The notes below the pieces were generated by a model. It did not search any database, was not told where the DNA came from, and saw only the letters and a program-made list of their open reading frames with translations. A stretch of 64,000 nucleotides of DNA, taken from NCBI GenBank assembly GCA_036768485.1, contig JAVLUZ010000827.1, positions 124,001 to 188,000 on the forward strand, read 5' to 3'. This document shows positions 48,633 to 58,714 of the stretch, in pieces (position 1 is the stretch's first letter; the number at the start of each line of letters is the position of its first letter). The translations under genes and the position numbers were made by a program. Source of the DNA: Mermis nigrescens (taxonomy: Eukaryota > Nematoda > Enoplea > Mermithida > Mermithidae).

Positions 48633-49786
48633 TAGGGATGCAGCGGATACCCGCACCCGCACCCGCTATTACCCGCTTCTTTTTTGGTACCCGCACCCGC
48701 ACCCGCTAAAAATATTATGATAAAACAGCGGGTGGCGGATAATAATAATTAGAATTTACGAAAAGACAAAACGATTCTGAGGCAGTGACACGTTAATGAA
48801 AAAACCAAAATGTATAACAGTGTGTTCTAACGTACCAGTACAAATTGGAAAAGCGAACATCTACTTGAATTGAGTCATATTTTTAGGTACCCTCTGGACT
48901 GCAGATACATGTTCAAGCTCTCTTATGGTTAATTCCAATTATGCGAATTATGCTTTTTAAAAAAAGAAGGGTCTAGGTGCCAGTCTTTACATGCATCAGT
49001 TCAACCACTCCAGCGTGAGTAGAGATATTATGCAGCAATGTATTGTACATTGCTTTTTTAAGACGAAGTAGGACGTTTTGGCACTGCCGTTTTGGCGCCA
49101 TACTCGTTGTAATATTATTAATTATTTACATTTAATTTATGATTAAAGTATAATACAGATTCTGAAAGCTCATTCAATTTCCTACGTGATGGTACAAATT
49201 ACTTTTAGAATATCTTTGAATTTAATGAGATAATTAAACGCGTCTAAAAATACACTGGATTTTCTACAGTTTTTCAGTCGTACACAAATGAATACTCGTC
49301 GATTCTGAATATATAATTTACTTAAAAATTGCTTCAAAATTAATGTAGTTAGAATATTTTTTAAGTTGCTGGCGCGAAAACGTCGTAGACCCTTTTTAAG
49401 AAGAGAATGATAACAACAAGTGTCTAAACATTGTATTCTGCAAAGTGCAAATATATTACTCATATTGGTCAATGGTTCAATCATTGACAATTTACTTATC
49501 TTTAGTTCGCAAATTTAATTCATTGAGAGAGTAGTCTGCAAAGAAAAAGACAATCAGCTTGAAGATTAATATGAATTTTGCACACAGTAAATAACTGCAT
49601 TAAGCGGACAAAAAATGGAACATTTTTAGTCCTATTTATATTATGCTATATCTCACTGCTAAACCCGCCACCCGCCACCCGTACCCGCTATTTTTGAAGG
49701 TGCGACACCCGCACCCGCTAAAGCAAAATTTTGGTACCCGCACCCGCACCCGCTATTCCAAAAAATGTGCACCCGCTGCATCCCTA
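48633..49786. mobile_element. hAT element with (ACCCGC)-rich ends
   Basis: Ends TAGGGATGCAGCGG / GCTGCATCCCTA, followed inward by many ACCCGC repeats. Perfect 8-bp duplication CTAGCAAG (48625-48632, 49787-49794). It has inserted directly next to the 5' terminus of Helitron-like copy 1. The interior has a 102-codon reverse frame (49182-49490) with no recognisable transposase motif. Confidence 0.9.
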
Positions 49787-49794
49787 CTAGCAAG

Positions 49795-50139
49795 TGATCG
49801 ATTTGCACTTATCTAATAACAAAGACATGCAATATAAGCATACAAAACGTTAAAAAATGAATACGATATAGGTAAAAGCAAACTCTTCATAAATAAAATA
49901 TTGGCAGCACAACCTAGAGCAAATTTTCTTCAAAATATGCTGATTTAAATTAGAAATCCCATCAATGTGAGTCGATTCGTTCAAAAGAATTAACAACCGT
50001 CATACAGCAAGCACTAAAATTGAGAATAATGCACATGCACTTATTATTATTCCACTTTGTATACGATTACGTGCGATATGAATTCAAACACTCTATGTGC
50101 AAAAAATTGCGTCAGTATCGGATTTTGTTCAACAATTAC
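49795..50139. other. Intron sequence, no exon seen
   Basis: AT-rich remainder of the intron of LECT2-like gene 1 between the hAT element and the exon at 50140. Confidence 0.5.
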
Positions 50140-50306
50140 CAGTCCATTTTCCGGAACCTTGTATTTTCAGACCTTGGTCAATACAATGGCTATCTCTCTG
50201 ACCACCTCTTGGTCTGTGGAATGAAAGAGTACCATCGAAGGGTGCAAAAACAATTTTTTCGGCAGCGCATTCAATGTCGATTCCTTTCAGTTGGCTATTA
50301 TCCATT
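50140..50306 (-). CDS. LECT2-like protein 1, penultimate exon
   Basis: Seen: the acceptor 'aaacatatgcag' at 50307 and the donor GGACTG|gtaatt. 55 residues, MDNSQLKGIDIEC...GSGKWT, with one base carried in and one out. It matches LECT2 well: GIDIEC (consensus GVDVxC), IVFAPFDGTL (consensus TVYAPFDGxI), and CIDQGLKIQGSG (consensus IDNGVxxSGxG). The zinc Asp is kept (GID) but the preceding His of H-x-G-x-D is Leu (LKGID), so of the three usual ligands only Asp and the C-terminal His remain. Secreted role inferred from the family. The signal peptide exon was not found upstream. An assembly gap lies at 51525. Confidence 0.88.
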
Positions 50307-50492
50307 CTGCATATGTTTAAATTAAGCAAACAAATACTATAACAAACGAGTCAACAGCATTTCCCATATTTACTTCATTTATAGCTGGCTAAGTTCATCG
50401 ATATCCATAGAATTTATAGTTTGTCCATAAAACGAAATTTTAAATAAGCAGTTAATTATAGTGACTTGAAGAATTATTCTCTGAAAACTTAC

Positions 50493-50540
50493 GTTATCTC
50501 GCCTTGTGAGTAATACATTAGCCGACTGATTAGCGCATTA
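50493..50540 (-). CDS. LECT2-like protein 1, candidate upstream exon
   Basis: A strong donor (GATAAC|gtaagt) lies 186 bp before the exon at 50306. In the required phase the frame reads NALISRLMYYSQGEI into TMDNSQLKGID. LECT2 has an Asn-Glu...Tyr-Ser-Ala-Gln stretch at this place. The 5' limit is uncertain (AG at 50541-50542 or at 50526-50527). Phase and weak similarity are the only support. Confidence 0.3.
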
Positions 50541-50902
50541 CTTTTAATTAAAAACGTGATTTTTTTGGGGAAATTTTTATAGAAACAAAAAGCAACGCCT
50601 TACATAATAAAGGTGAAGGGTATGCATGCGATATATCTGTAATATCATATACTCGTACATCTCACCTATACACAATTTTCGTTAGGGTGTCGGCACCTTA
50701 ACTTTTCCCAAATAAATCAGAAATATAGTCTCAAAGTTCACTTATTTCTGCACGCCTAATTGTGCTTGAATAATCAGTCACTAAGTAATTTATGGAATAA
50801 TATTTCTCGTAGGAATTGCAAATCTTTTAGAATTAAAGCCCAATACAAAGCAAAATTTTAACAGCAAAGCAACATAGAATTATAGAAATACAAAGCCATA
50901 GC
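50541..50902. other. No gene seen
   Basis: AT-rich sequence upstream of the candidate exon. An in-frame TAA lies about 30 codons upstream. No signal-peptide-like exon was recognised. Confidence 0.4.
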
Positions 50903-51093
50903 CATACATATAAGAGGGGGATGGGGATCCCTCACCCAAAGTCGGACGTTCCACCCAAAGCCAGGAAATTTTTTACCCCCTCCCCGATTTTTGGGAAAAG
51001 TCGAATTTTTTGGACGCTTTTAGGCGTTTTTTGGTCAAAAATTGGAGGTCATTTTACCCCCCCCCTCGCTAATTTCGAGCCGTTACATGTATG
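50903..51093. mobile_element. Family D hAT-like element, complete
   Basis: Inverted ends CATACATATAAG / CGTTACATGTATG. The flanks GCCATAGC (50895-50902) and GCCAGAGC (51094-51101) match at 7 of 8 positions. 191 bp. This copy defines the family D ends. Confidence 0.8.
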
Positions 51094-51402
51094 GCCAGAG
51101 CCAACTATAAACGAGTGCTCGAAGCAAGCGAAGCGTACCTAATATAAAATAATAAACACGGTTGTGCTTGAAGCGTAATACAAAATATTAAGATATCATG
51201 GAAATTTCAGCTGAAAAACTAGTCAAAGATGCAACAATTATTGTGTTTCCTTCCTTGTATCTTAATCTTTGCACAATTTTTAAAATGTTTACCACGATAT
51301 ACGAAACTGTAATTTAACAAAAGCTCTCAAAAAAGATTGTGAGCACGTCCGAAATGCATGCAAATTGCATGGATTCAGCGCATGTATTTCCTACAAGTTG
51401 TT

Positions 51403-51524
51403 TAGGGATGCAGCGGATACCCGCACCCGCACCCGCGATTACCCGCTTCTTTTTTGGTACCCGCACCCGCACCCGCTATTCCGAAATTTTGCTACCCGCA
51501 CCCGCACCCGCTAAAAATATTATG
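51403..51524. mobile_element. Left part of a second ACCCGC-rich hAT element, cut by a gap
   Basis: Starts TTAGGGATGCAGCGG with ACCCGC repeats as in 48633-49786, but with one extra repeat block. It stops at the run of N. Confidence 0.8.
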
Positions 51525-51541
51525 NNNNNNNNNNNNNNNNN
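51525..51541. other. Assembly gap (17 N)
   Basis: Seventeen unknown bases. They fall inside a repetitive element, so the true missing length may be larger (about 1 kb if the element resembles the one at 48633). Frames across it are unreliable. Confidence 0.99.
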
Positions 51542-51751
51542 ACGATCTTTCACAATATATTCGAAATTCTCCAAACGTTGAGACATTCTAGCGAAATTTG
51601 AAAAAGGTTGATTTCGAATTTTTTTTGATGGGGCACACGTGAGCGCAATCTATTTTGCCTGTGTGTCCAGGACATTCACATTTACTATGCTATTATTTCT
51701 TGGCTTTGTTTGTGAGTTTTTTTCAAAGTATCAGTATTAGTATTAGTATAG

Positions 51752-52084
51752 TCTTTTGACGGAAAAATAGTACAATTGCATAAATTGTACGAAACTGCTA
51801 GAGATTATTCGGCTATGTCCAGATTTTTAACTCATTGCTTAAGGCTTGTCAAGAGAAATAACCCTGAAATACTCTGCGGAGAGTATCTGGCATATGTTGA
51901 CCGTTTCGCCTTTAAGCGCAATTTGCCATTACAAAGACATATGTATATTACAAATAGAACTGACAATCACAAATCTGTGAAGTTTTTGCGAATCTTAGAC
52001 ATTTTTATATTTTTTTCCTGTCAAACATACATATGTATTGATACATGTAAAAAGAAGGTTCATAAATCCATTCCCATTTCTTAA
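51752..52084 (+). CDS. Unrecognised open frame, possibly an exon
   Basis: After a possible acceptor (ttagtatag) the frame is open for about 110 codons: DGKIVQLHKLYETARD, then a Leu/Arg-rich stretch, then a Phe/Ile-rich C-terminal end. The first two thirds look protein-like, with a mixed helix-forming composition; the last third may be chance. No family recognised. Confidence 0.25.
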   Translation, partial: SFDGKIVQLHKLYETARDYSAMSRFLTHCLRLVKRNNPEILCGEYLAYVDRFAFKRNLPLQRHMYITNRTDNHKSVKFLRILDIFIFFSCQTYICIDTCKKKVHKSIPIS

Positions 52085-53062
52085 TCATTCTTATTCCAAT
52101 TTCCATTCCCATATATTGTAAAAAAATATTAAATAAAAAACCGCGGATCTAATTTTTTTTTCTTCGCGATACATGACCTCCCTGGGAGAAGTTTTGACAA
52201 CAATTAGTTTAATCAATTTAATAATTTTTTGAATGGTTTGTTTTTACATTCTAGAAAGATGGACAATCGTCAGAAACACCAAAACTGAGTGTTTTACGCG
52301 TATCCGGCACGTTTTTTTGTATTCGGCAAAGATTTTTCCCGATGTACAAAGACTTTTGGGACCGTCCTCAGTAGCAGTACAGAAATTTTTGGGAAGACAA
52401 AAAGTGCAAAAGGTCCGGAATTCACAGAGTTTTCGACGCTTAGCGCCGAAATGAGTAATTGTGTGTTCTATATATCTTTATACTGGCATAAATTGCAGTC
52501 GGTGAAAAGAATGTCAAATTTTTAGGCGCTTCGCGCCGTTTTAAGACGATTCTTAGTGATTTCTGCCTTCAGAGACCCAGAAGTTAGCTAAAATACACTA
52601 TTGAAGGAATCGAACAACTCGCTGGTTTTTAAAACACAAAAAATCGCTACTGTACCCAGTGATCGGACCGAGGCCTCGCGCCTCGGCAAGCCTCGGCGTT
52701 TTTTGGAGCCTCGGCCTCGGCGCCGAGGGCGAAGCTGAAAAGTGCCGAGGCGCCGAGGGTTAAAATCAAATTTGAATAAGTTTAATATATCCGTTAAATA
52801 TTAACTATTTAGAATGCATCTGCAGTACACAGGCTGTTTCTTACCTATTGGCTTTTCTTATGGTTTTAGGCGCATATCCAGTTACACCAAGTTACATACA
52901 GCAAAATGCCAATTGATATTCATATGATGACTAAGTTTTATTTCTCAAGCTCGCTACATGGATCGGAAAGTACAGTGCAGAGAAAATAATTGTAATATTA
53001 AACACTTTATCTAACTAAAATAAATGTTTATATGTTTACTGTTGTTAGCCAGAATTCTGATT

Positions 53063-53257
53063 TTAATCTGATGAAGCAGATAATTCATCATCAAAATCTA
53101 GATCATCTGAATCAGAGTTAGCCTCATCCATTTCGCCTTGTTGTGCTATTGCGTCATCGTCGTCGTCATCGTTTATCAGATTCTTTAAAGTCACACTATT
53201 ATAACCAACTGCTTTGAGATTATGCTTTACAAAAAGGAGTTTTTGAACATTTGTCTG
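53063..53257 (-). pseudogene. 3' end of a hAT transposase gene
   Basis: The minus frame reads QTNVQKLLFVKHNLKAVGY followed by an Asp/Glu-rich acidic tail and TAA at 53063-53065. 'KLLFxKHNL' followed by an acidic end is typical of the C-terminus of hAT transposases, after the dimerisation region. The catalytic core (DDE/RNase H-like) is absent, so only a fragment remains. Confidence 0.65.
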
Positions 53258-53752
53258 TCATTCATTCACCACAGCTTTTCTATTCTTTCACCGCATTGTC
53301 GTGAATTATTTTTATTTTAGAGGTTTTGTGTGTCAGTATCACTGATTAAGTATCCTACCGACCTTCCTGCATAACATATAGTTCCTATTTTAACCCTAAC
53401 GTAGAGCTCAGGCTCGTATACAGGGGGATTGGGGGGAAAGTACCCCTTTCGAAATGAAATGTGAGAATAATCGCGAAAGACTTTTCGCGCTTCGCGTTGA
53501 ATTTCACAATGATAATTTGTACAACCAAAAGCGTCTTTTCGCTAAATGGATCGGAAAGTACAGTCGCTATATGCACAGGCGGATTTAAGGGGGCGGCCGC
53601 TCCCCATTGGCCAAAATATTTGGCGAGATAACGAATGGATATGCAATTTGCAATGATTTTCAGCCGTCAGTGACCATAATTTCTCAAATTTTTCGGGCGC
53701 CACGCGCCGGATGATACCTATTAATGACATTTATTTACTTTCTTGGCGACCT

Positions 53753-54300
53753 GGGCCCGGTTTCACCATAAGTTTACGACTCCTATGAGTCCTACGAGTT
53801 CCGTTTTACGGGAAAATCGGGTTTCACCATCTTTTTACGGGTTACGAATTACGACTACGAGTTATGAGTAACGAGCAACGGGTTAAGAGTTCGTATTACG
53901 AGGGTTTCACCAGGGTTTCCGTAGGACTCATAAAAACTCATTTTTTACGAGTACTTTTTGGACCTTTTTACGAGTACTCGTAATAAAATGTATATCTTTT
54001 CTGTTGCGTATGACATTCTTCGTTAGTCATTGTCTCTGTTTTAAACAGCATAATTATGTGATTAATTGCAGATTTTATGCCGCTCGATAGAAAAACATAG
54101 AAAGTGTTAAGAAATGTTTGGGATTTAGTCAACAAGAATTAATAAGTTTCTCAGAAAATTTATAACTTTAAATAAAAATGAAAATAATAATACAGTTATA
54201 ATAATAATGACGATAATAACAATAATAATTATAATAATACTAATAATAAGAATATTACTAATACTAATAATAATAATTATTATTATTATTATACTAATAC

Positions 54301-54331
<31 letters not shown>

Positions 54332-55148
54332 AATAATAATTATTATTATTATTATTATTACTATTATAATTTATAAACCAAATCAATTAAATCAGATTCA
54401 GAGACGTTATGAAGCTAAAAATATATCAAAGCGTATTATTTCAATTTTCAAATTTAAGAAATCATTCTTAGTTGTCATTAATACGTACATAAAATATGCA
54501 GTCGGCTCTTTTTCGAAGGAAGTGCGATGGAATTCTAATTTTCAGAAATCTAATCAAAAATGTCTGATTTCCGCAATTCATGAAAAAATGTCTAAGTGAT
54601 TGTAATATTTTTCATAAAAAAGCTGCGAACATTACTAACAAGGGCTAAATAAATAAATTTTGAATTACTACTCAAGAATGCAGCTTAAGAAACGAATTTT
54701 ATGGGATTTCTCTAAAACATTTTTTGAAAAATATATTATTTTTTAATGCTAATCTTCTTACCCTTTACATGTGCTGCCAGTATATGTATTATGTAGGTGT
54801 GTGCACGAAAGTGAAACAAATTGAGAAAAAACAAATCAGAAAACTATTAAACGCACTAGTCTGCCACTTCTTTACGAGTCCTATGGACCTCTTTTTGATC
54901 CGTGATAATATTACAAAATTTACGAATCTTTTCACCCGTAACATTTGATCGTAATATCTAGTGAAACCGCCCAGCCGTTATTCGCGAAAAAACACTCGTA
55001 AAAAGTACTCGTAGAACTCGTAACTCGTAGCCCGTGGCTAGTGAATCTCAGTTTTTGGTGAAACGGAAATTTGTAGCACTCGTAGCCCGTACTCGTGAAA
55101 CCGTCACCCGTAACTCGTAACTCGTAGCTTTGTGGTGAAACCGGGCCC
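53753..55148. mobile_element. Nested inverted-repeat element, PIF/Harbinger-like ends
   Basis: Ends GGGCCCGGTTTCACCA / TGGTGAAACCGGGCCC, a perfect 16-bp inverted repeat. Both subterminal regions (about 200 bp each) are packed with TACGAGT/ACTCGTA motifs. GGGCC...TTTCACCA-type ends are reminiscent of PIF/Harbinger elements, but a 3-bp duplication is not clear (only CCT is possible). No transposase; the interior holds a (TAA)n tract. Confidence 0.75.
54186..54365. repeat. (TAA)n microsatellite
   Basis: Imperfect TAA/ATT runs on the plus strand, with a switch from 'aataataat' to 'attattatt', so parts can fold back. The Ile-rich open frame across it is an artefact. Confidence 0.9.
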
Positions 55149-55615
55149 TGGAAGCCCTTTTCTGTTCATGTAGGTTTCAAAACAATTTTAACAGCAGAAA
55201 CAGCTATTTTTGCATAGTTTTCTTCTATTTTCAATAAAAAAATTTCAATGTTTCGCATCAAACGCTATAAATACAGGAAATCAAGCAGTAAATCATGCTT
55301 CTAGACGTCTGTCCGCCTTAATTTTGCAAATTTTTCGGCGCTTCGCGCCAGATTTTTGTTGAAGTCTTAGAAATATAAGGATTTTTTCGCACAAAATTGT
55401 CGAAAATTCTAAAATTTTAAGAAAAATATGACTTCAAAAGTGATTTTATGTAAAAGTATACAATGTAAAACACTGAAAAATGCTATTTCGCGCGTTAAGG
55501 GCAAAATTTTGAACCTGTTTTTGACTTTTTTGGAAAAGTTTGTATACCGCCCCCTCCCGCTACTGGATGGATCAGAAAGTACAGTAATTCTCGCATTCGT
55601 CTGCTACCATAAAAC

Positions 55616-55803
55616 GTTCAAAAACTCTTTTTTGTAAAGCACAATCTGAAAGTAGTTGGTTATAATAGTGTGACTTTAAAGAATCTGATGAAGGCTGATG
55701 ACGATAACGCGATAGCACAACAAGGCGAAATAGATGAGGCTACATAACTTTGATTCAGATGATCTAAATTTCGATGATGAATTATCTGCTTCACCAGATT
55801 GAA
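55616..55803 (+). pseudogene. Second, inverted copy of the hAT transposase 3' end
   Basis: Plus frame VQKLFFVKHNLKVVGYNSV, then the same acidic tail broken by a stop after GEIDEAT and a frame shift. It is the mirror of 53063-53257, with more damage. Confidence 0.6.
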
Positions 55804-56340
55804 ATAAAAATTCTGGCTAACACCAATAAACATTTGTTTTAGTTCGATAAAGTGTTAAATATTACGATTATTCTCTAGCTCATGTACATACAAAATATTC
55901 TAAGAGCACTATTTATGGGTATAGGTATATAAGCTTGACCCTCGGCATTACCCTCGGCCTCGGCCTCGGCCGAGGCAAGGATTTTAAGTCGCCTCGGCCT
56001 CGGCCGAGGCCGAGGGTCCAAAAAGTACCCTCGGTCCGATCACTGACTGTACCGTATAATAGTAACCGAAAAATTGTGTGTGCAAAATGTACAAAGACTC
56101 TTAGGGATCATCTTTGTACATATACAAACGGACCTTGTACAAAAAAAACACTGGTATCCACTGATGCTTTTGAGCCTAAAAGGGTACTTACGAAAAAATT
56201 CTGTTCATTTCATCCTAATCCATGCTACGGATGTCTGGCTGCGAGACATTTATACTCGTAGCTATAAATCAAAATACAAATGCATTAAATGATAAGTTCT
56301 AATATAAGAGTAATTAATCGTGTATCCAATCCATACCCCA

Positions 56341-56490
56341 TCAATCGAACGCCTGCGGCGACTCTTTAGGGCTGGACTGTGAGGCATTAAAAATGTCTAG
56401 GGCAGCCTTGTCGAGAAAATTGCTCTCTGGTTCCCAGCTGTTGTGAGTCTCATCGTAATGCTTCCATTTGACAAGGTATTCGAACTTGTT
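56341..56490 (-). CDS. Small chromodomain protein, exon 2
   Basis: Seen: the acceptor 'catcttgtttag' at 56491 opens in phase 0. 49 residues, NKFEYLVKWKHYDETHNSWEP..., then a short Ser/Pro/Glu tail and TGA at 56341-56343. This is the second and third strands and start of the helix of a chromodomain: EYLVKWK, then HYDETHNSWEP (consensus GYxxxxNTWEP), then a short helix (LDKAALDIF). Two of the three cage aromatics are here (W30 and Y33 of the joined protein). No chromo-shadow domain or other domain follows. Together with exon 1 it makes a complete 70-residue protein. Confidence 0.88.
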   Translation of the reverse strand, partial: NKFEYLVKWKHYDETHNSWEPESNFLDKAALDIFNASQSSPKESPQAFD

Positions 56491-57310
56491 CTAAACAAGA
56501 TGATCAATACAGCAGAATGGATTTGCATTTTTAGCAGCTACGACTAGAATAAGTTACTCATCAGTATTAATATATTGATATTCTGCTCACAATATTATTA
56601 GATGAGGTGTATTATTTAGACAGCCCGGAAAATGAGAAACACTATTAAATACCAAGAGTATTTTCAAAAAAACATGACTCGACTCAAACCACTAATTGCT
56701 TTTATACTTGTAGAGAGGCATGTACAGTAAAGCAAATGAATGATTAGTCATTCTCATCAGTAAGCATACAAACATTCGATACTCGTATTCATTAGCCAGC
56801 TTTCTGAATAACCAAAAAATTTAATTAAGAAGTATTTAAGATATTAAAATTATATTAGTGGATTTCTATTGCTTACTACCAAAGAGCTGAAATTAGAGGA
56901 AGACGATTACCTTTTAGCAGTTAAACTTAATACGCGATGCATACATTACAAGCAGCAGCATAAGCATGTTAAATGACGAAGAAAAATTATTTTTCGAAAG
57001 CGTCTTTTCTAGGCTCAAAATTGTGGATACGCGTCAAAACATTCTTCGGCGTGTCTGACAACGCTCCATCTTTTTAGAACGTATAGATAACACATTTTGA
57101 AAAAGTTTGAATAAGCTGAACAAAATATAGTATGAGTACCTTTTACATTCCTACATGACGCGAAGCGCCGAAAGTTGGCAGGCAAATTACTAAGAAGGCT
57201 AAACAACACCTTTCCACGAATTATTGAAAAATCGCGAACGCCGGGGGACTAAGAACTTTTTAGGGGATGAAACCTTCTTAGGAGGGGAGCACAAAAATGA
57301 CTCAACATAC
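56491..57310 (-). other. Intron of the chromodomain gene
   Basis: 820 bp with GT...AG ends. 56985-57300 is a family B repeat in forward orientation, including 'gacgcgaagcgccgaaa', reaching almost to the donor. The rest is AT-rich. Confidence 0.75.
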
Positions 57311-57373
57311 CTTTTTTAATCGTTTCTTGATGATCTTTTCCACAGGATAGATTCTATTTTCTGTTCGACTCAT
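57311..57373 (-). CDS. Small chromodomain protein, exon 1
   Basis: Seen: ATG at 57371-57373, with an in-frame TAA three codons upstream, which fixes the start. 21 codons, MSRTENRIYPVEKIIKKRLK, to the donor AAAAAG|gtatgt (phase 0). IYPVEKIIKKR matches the first strand of chromodomains (consensus YxVEKIIDRR). Y9, with W30 and Y33 in exon 2, has the same spacing (21 and 3) as the methyl-lysine cage of Drosophila HP1 (Y24, W45, Y48). Predicted, not shown: nuclear, binding trimethylated histone H3. With only 70 residues it lacks the partner-binding half of HP1 or Polycomb proteins, so it may act as a competitor or adaptor. No promoter motif is obvious. Confidence 0.86.
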
Positions 57374-57595
57374 CACGATTTATGAGGAAAAATCTGAAGA
57401 AGAATCTCCAACAAATTGCAGATCTTCCAATGCTACTTCATACTTTAGCCCATCGAGAATAAGATGTACGATCAATTGGTCGGCGCTTTATGCAAATGCG
57501 CAACATAGCACGAGACAAATGTTACGGATAAAGGCTGAGATGGGTAGATATTGATAAGATCAGCAGTTTAGGACTTCTATTTCTATATATACTAG

Positions 57596-58617
57596 CAGGT
57601 CCGAATCCAGGACCCGGTTGAGAGGGACGGGGTGTGAGGACCAAAGCTTAATTGGCTAATGTCGGGAATTGCGCTGGGAAAAACAACATTTCTCAAGTTT
57701 TTCAACATGCTCTATCCGTTGAGCTCATAAAATTCTAAATTTTCAAAAAAAAATTAAATTCCTCTAAAGGGGCTCCGAACAGTGCCATTTTTAGTCGCGC
57801 TTGAGGCAAGACCAGATATGTAACAATTTAAAATTTTGGGTGAGATCCCCGGCCATTTTTAGGGAAGGGGGTAAATGATCTACAATATTTGGCCAAAAAA
57901 TGCCTAAAAACGGTCATTTTTTTAAAAATCGAGAGAGGTCAAAAATTTTCTGACCTAGGGGAACGACTATAGAAAATACTTCACTACTTTGACGATTTTC
58001 GGCAATTTTCTTCATCTTTCCATGCATTATCCTAATCGACTAATTATTTCTTATCTCTTGCCTTTATACTTACTCATCGTGCTTTACAGAGAAAAACAAT
58101 ACGGATAACGAATAATTCGGCGCCAAGCGCAGAAAAAATTGACATATTCTCCATTTCAAATTCAAATTTGAGCGGTTTTAAACGGGTCACAAGACGAAAA
58201 ACCTATATAAACAATGAAGACGGCGCGAAACCCCGAAAAAATTTCATGTTTTCCATGTCATAACTCAAATTTCAGCTGTTTTAAATGATTTAAAAAACAA
58301 AAACTATAACGAAACAATGAATCCGACGCAAAGCCTTAGAAAAAAAATTGACACACTCTCTATGTCTACTCAAATTTGAGCGATTTTCAGCGGTTTAGAA
58401 GACAAAACCTTACATAAACAACAAATCCGGCGCGAAGCGCCTGAAAATTTTGAGTTTACTAGCTCAAAAGTACGCTAAGAACCTGTTTTGGCGGTGGTTC
58501 AGACCCACTTCGCCAATTTTTCATTTTTCCCTTTGGGGGACCCTTGGGAAAAACAAAAATGTTTTCCGATTTCGGGGGGGGGGGCGGGCAATCCCCCGCC
58601 CCCCCTGGATACGGGCT

Positions 58618-58619
<2 letters not shown>
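57596..58619. mobile_element. hAT-like element related to 12344-13130
   Basis: Starts CAGGTCCGAATCCAGG and ends CCTGGATACGGGCTTG. 58030-58619 matches 12540-13130, including three or four tandem units of about 115 bp ending in CCGGCGCGAAGCG-type palindromes. The left part has a family D-like patch. The right flank is the (TA)n tract, so the target duplication cannot be read. Confidence 0.72.

Positions 58620-58699
<80 letters not shown>
58620..58699. repeat. (TA)n microsatellite
   Basis: About 40 TA units directly at the end of the hAT-like element. It probably expanded from a TA-rich target copy. The 184-codon frame across it (alternating Tyr-Ile) is an artefact. Confidence 0.97.
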
Positions 58700-58704
<5 letters not shown>

Positions 58705-58714
58705 AAAATTAAAA

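Larger units (their letters stand above)
52657..56045. mobile_element. hAT element with CAGTGATCGGACCGAGG ends (copy 2)
   Basis: Perfect 8-bp duplication ACTGTACC (52649-52656, 56046-56053) and the same ends as 17027-19590. Both inner flanks carry the 3' end of a hAT transposase gene, facing each other in inverted orientation (53063-53257 and 55616-55803), together with repeated 'atggatcggaaagtacag'. 1396 bp of it is a further nested element (53753-55148). Confidence 0.93.
52308..56153 (+). mobile_element. Family C element split by a larger hAT
   Basis: Left part CACGTTTTTTTGTATTCGG... to 52656; right part from 56054 to TTGTACAAAAAAAACACTG at 56153. The flanks GTATCCGG and GTATCCAC share 6 of 8 bases. 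The flanking sequence on both sides is family B ('ctagaaagatgg...ttttacgc' and 'gtatccactgatgctttt'), so this copy itself sits in a family B element. Confidence 0.75.

Noticed and set aside
54207..54599. 130-codon Ile-rich frame
   Set aside because: The first half is the (TAA)n tract inside a transposon; the rest has no recognisable protein features.
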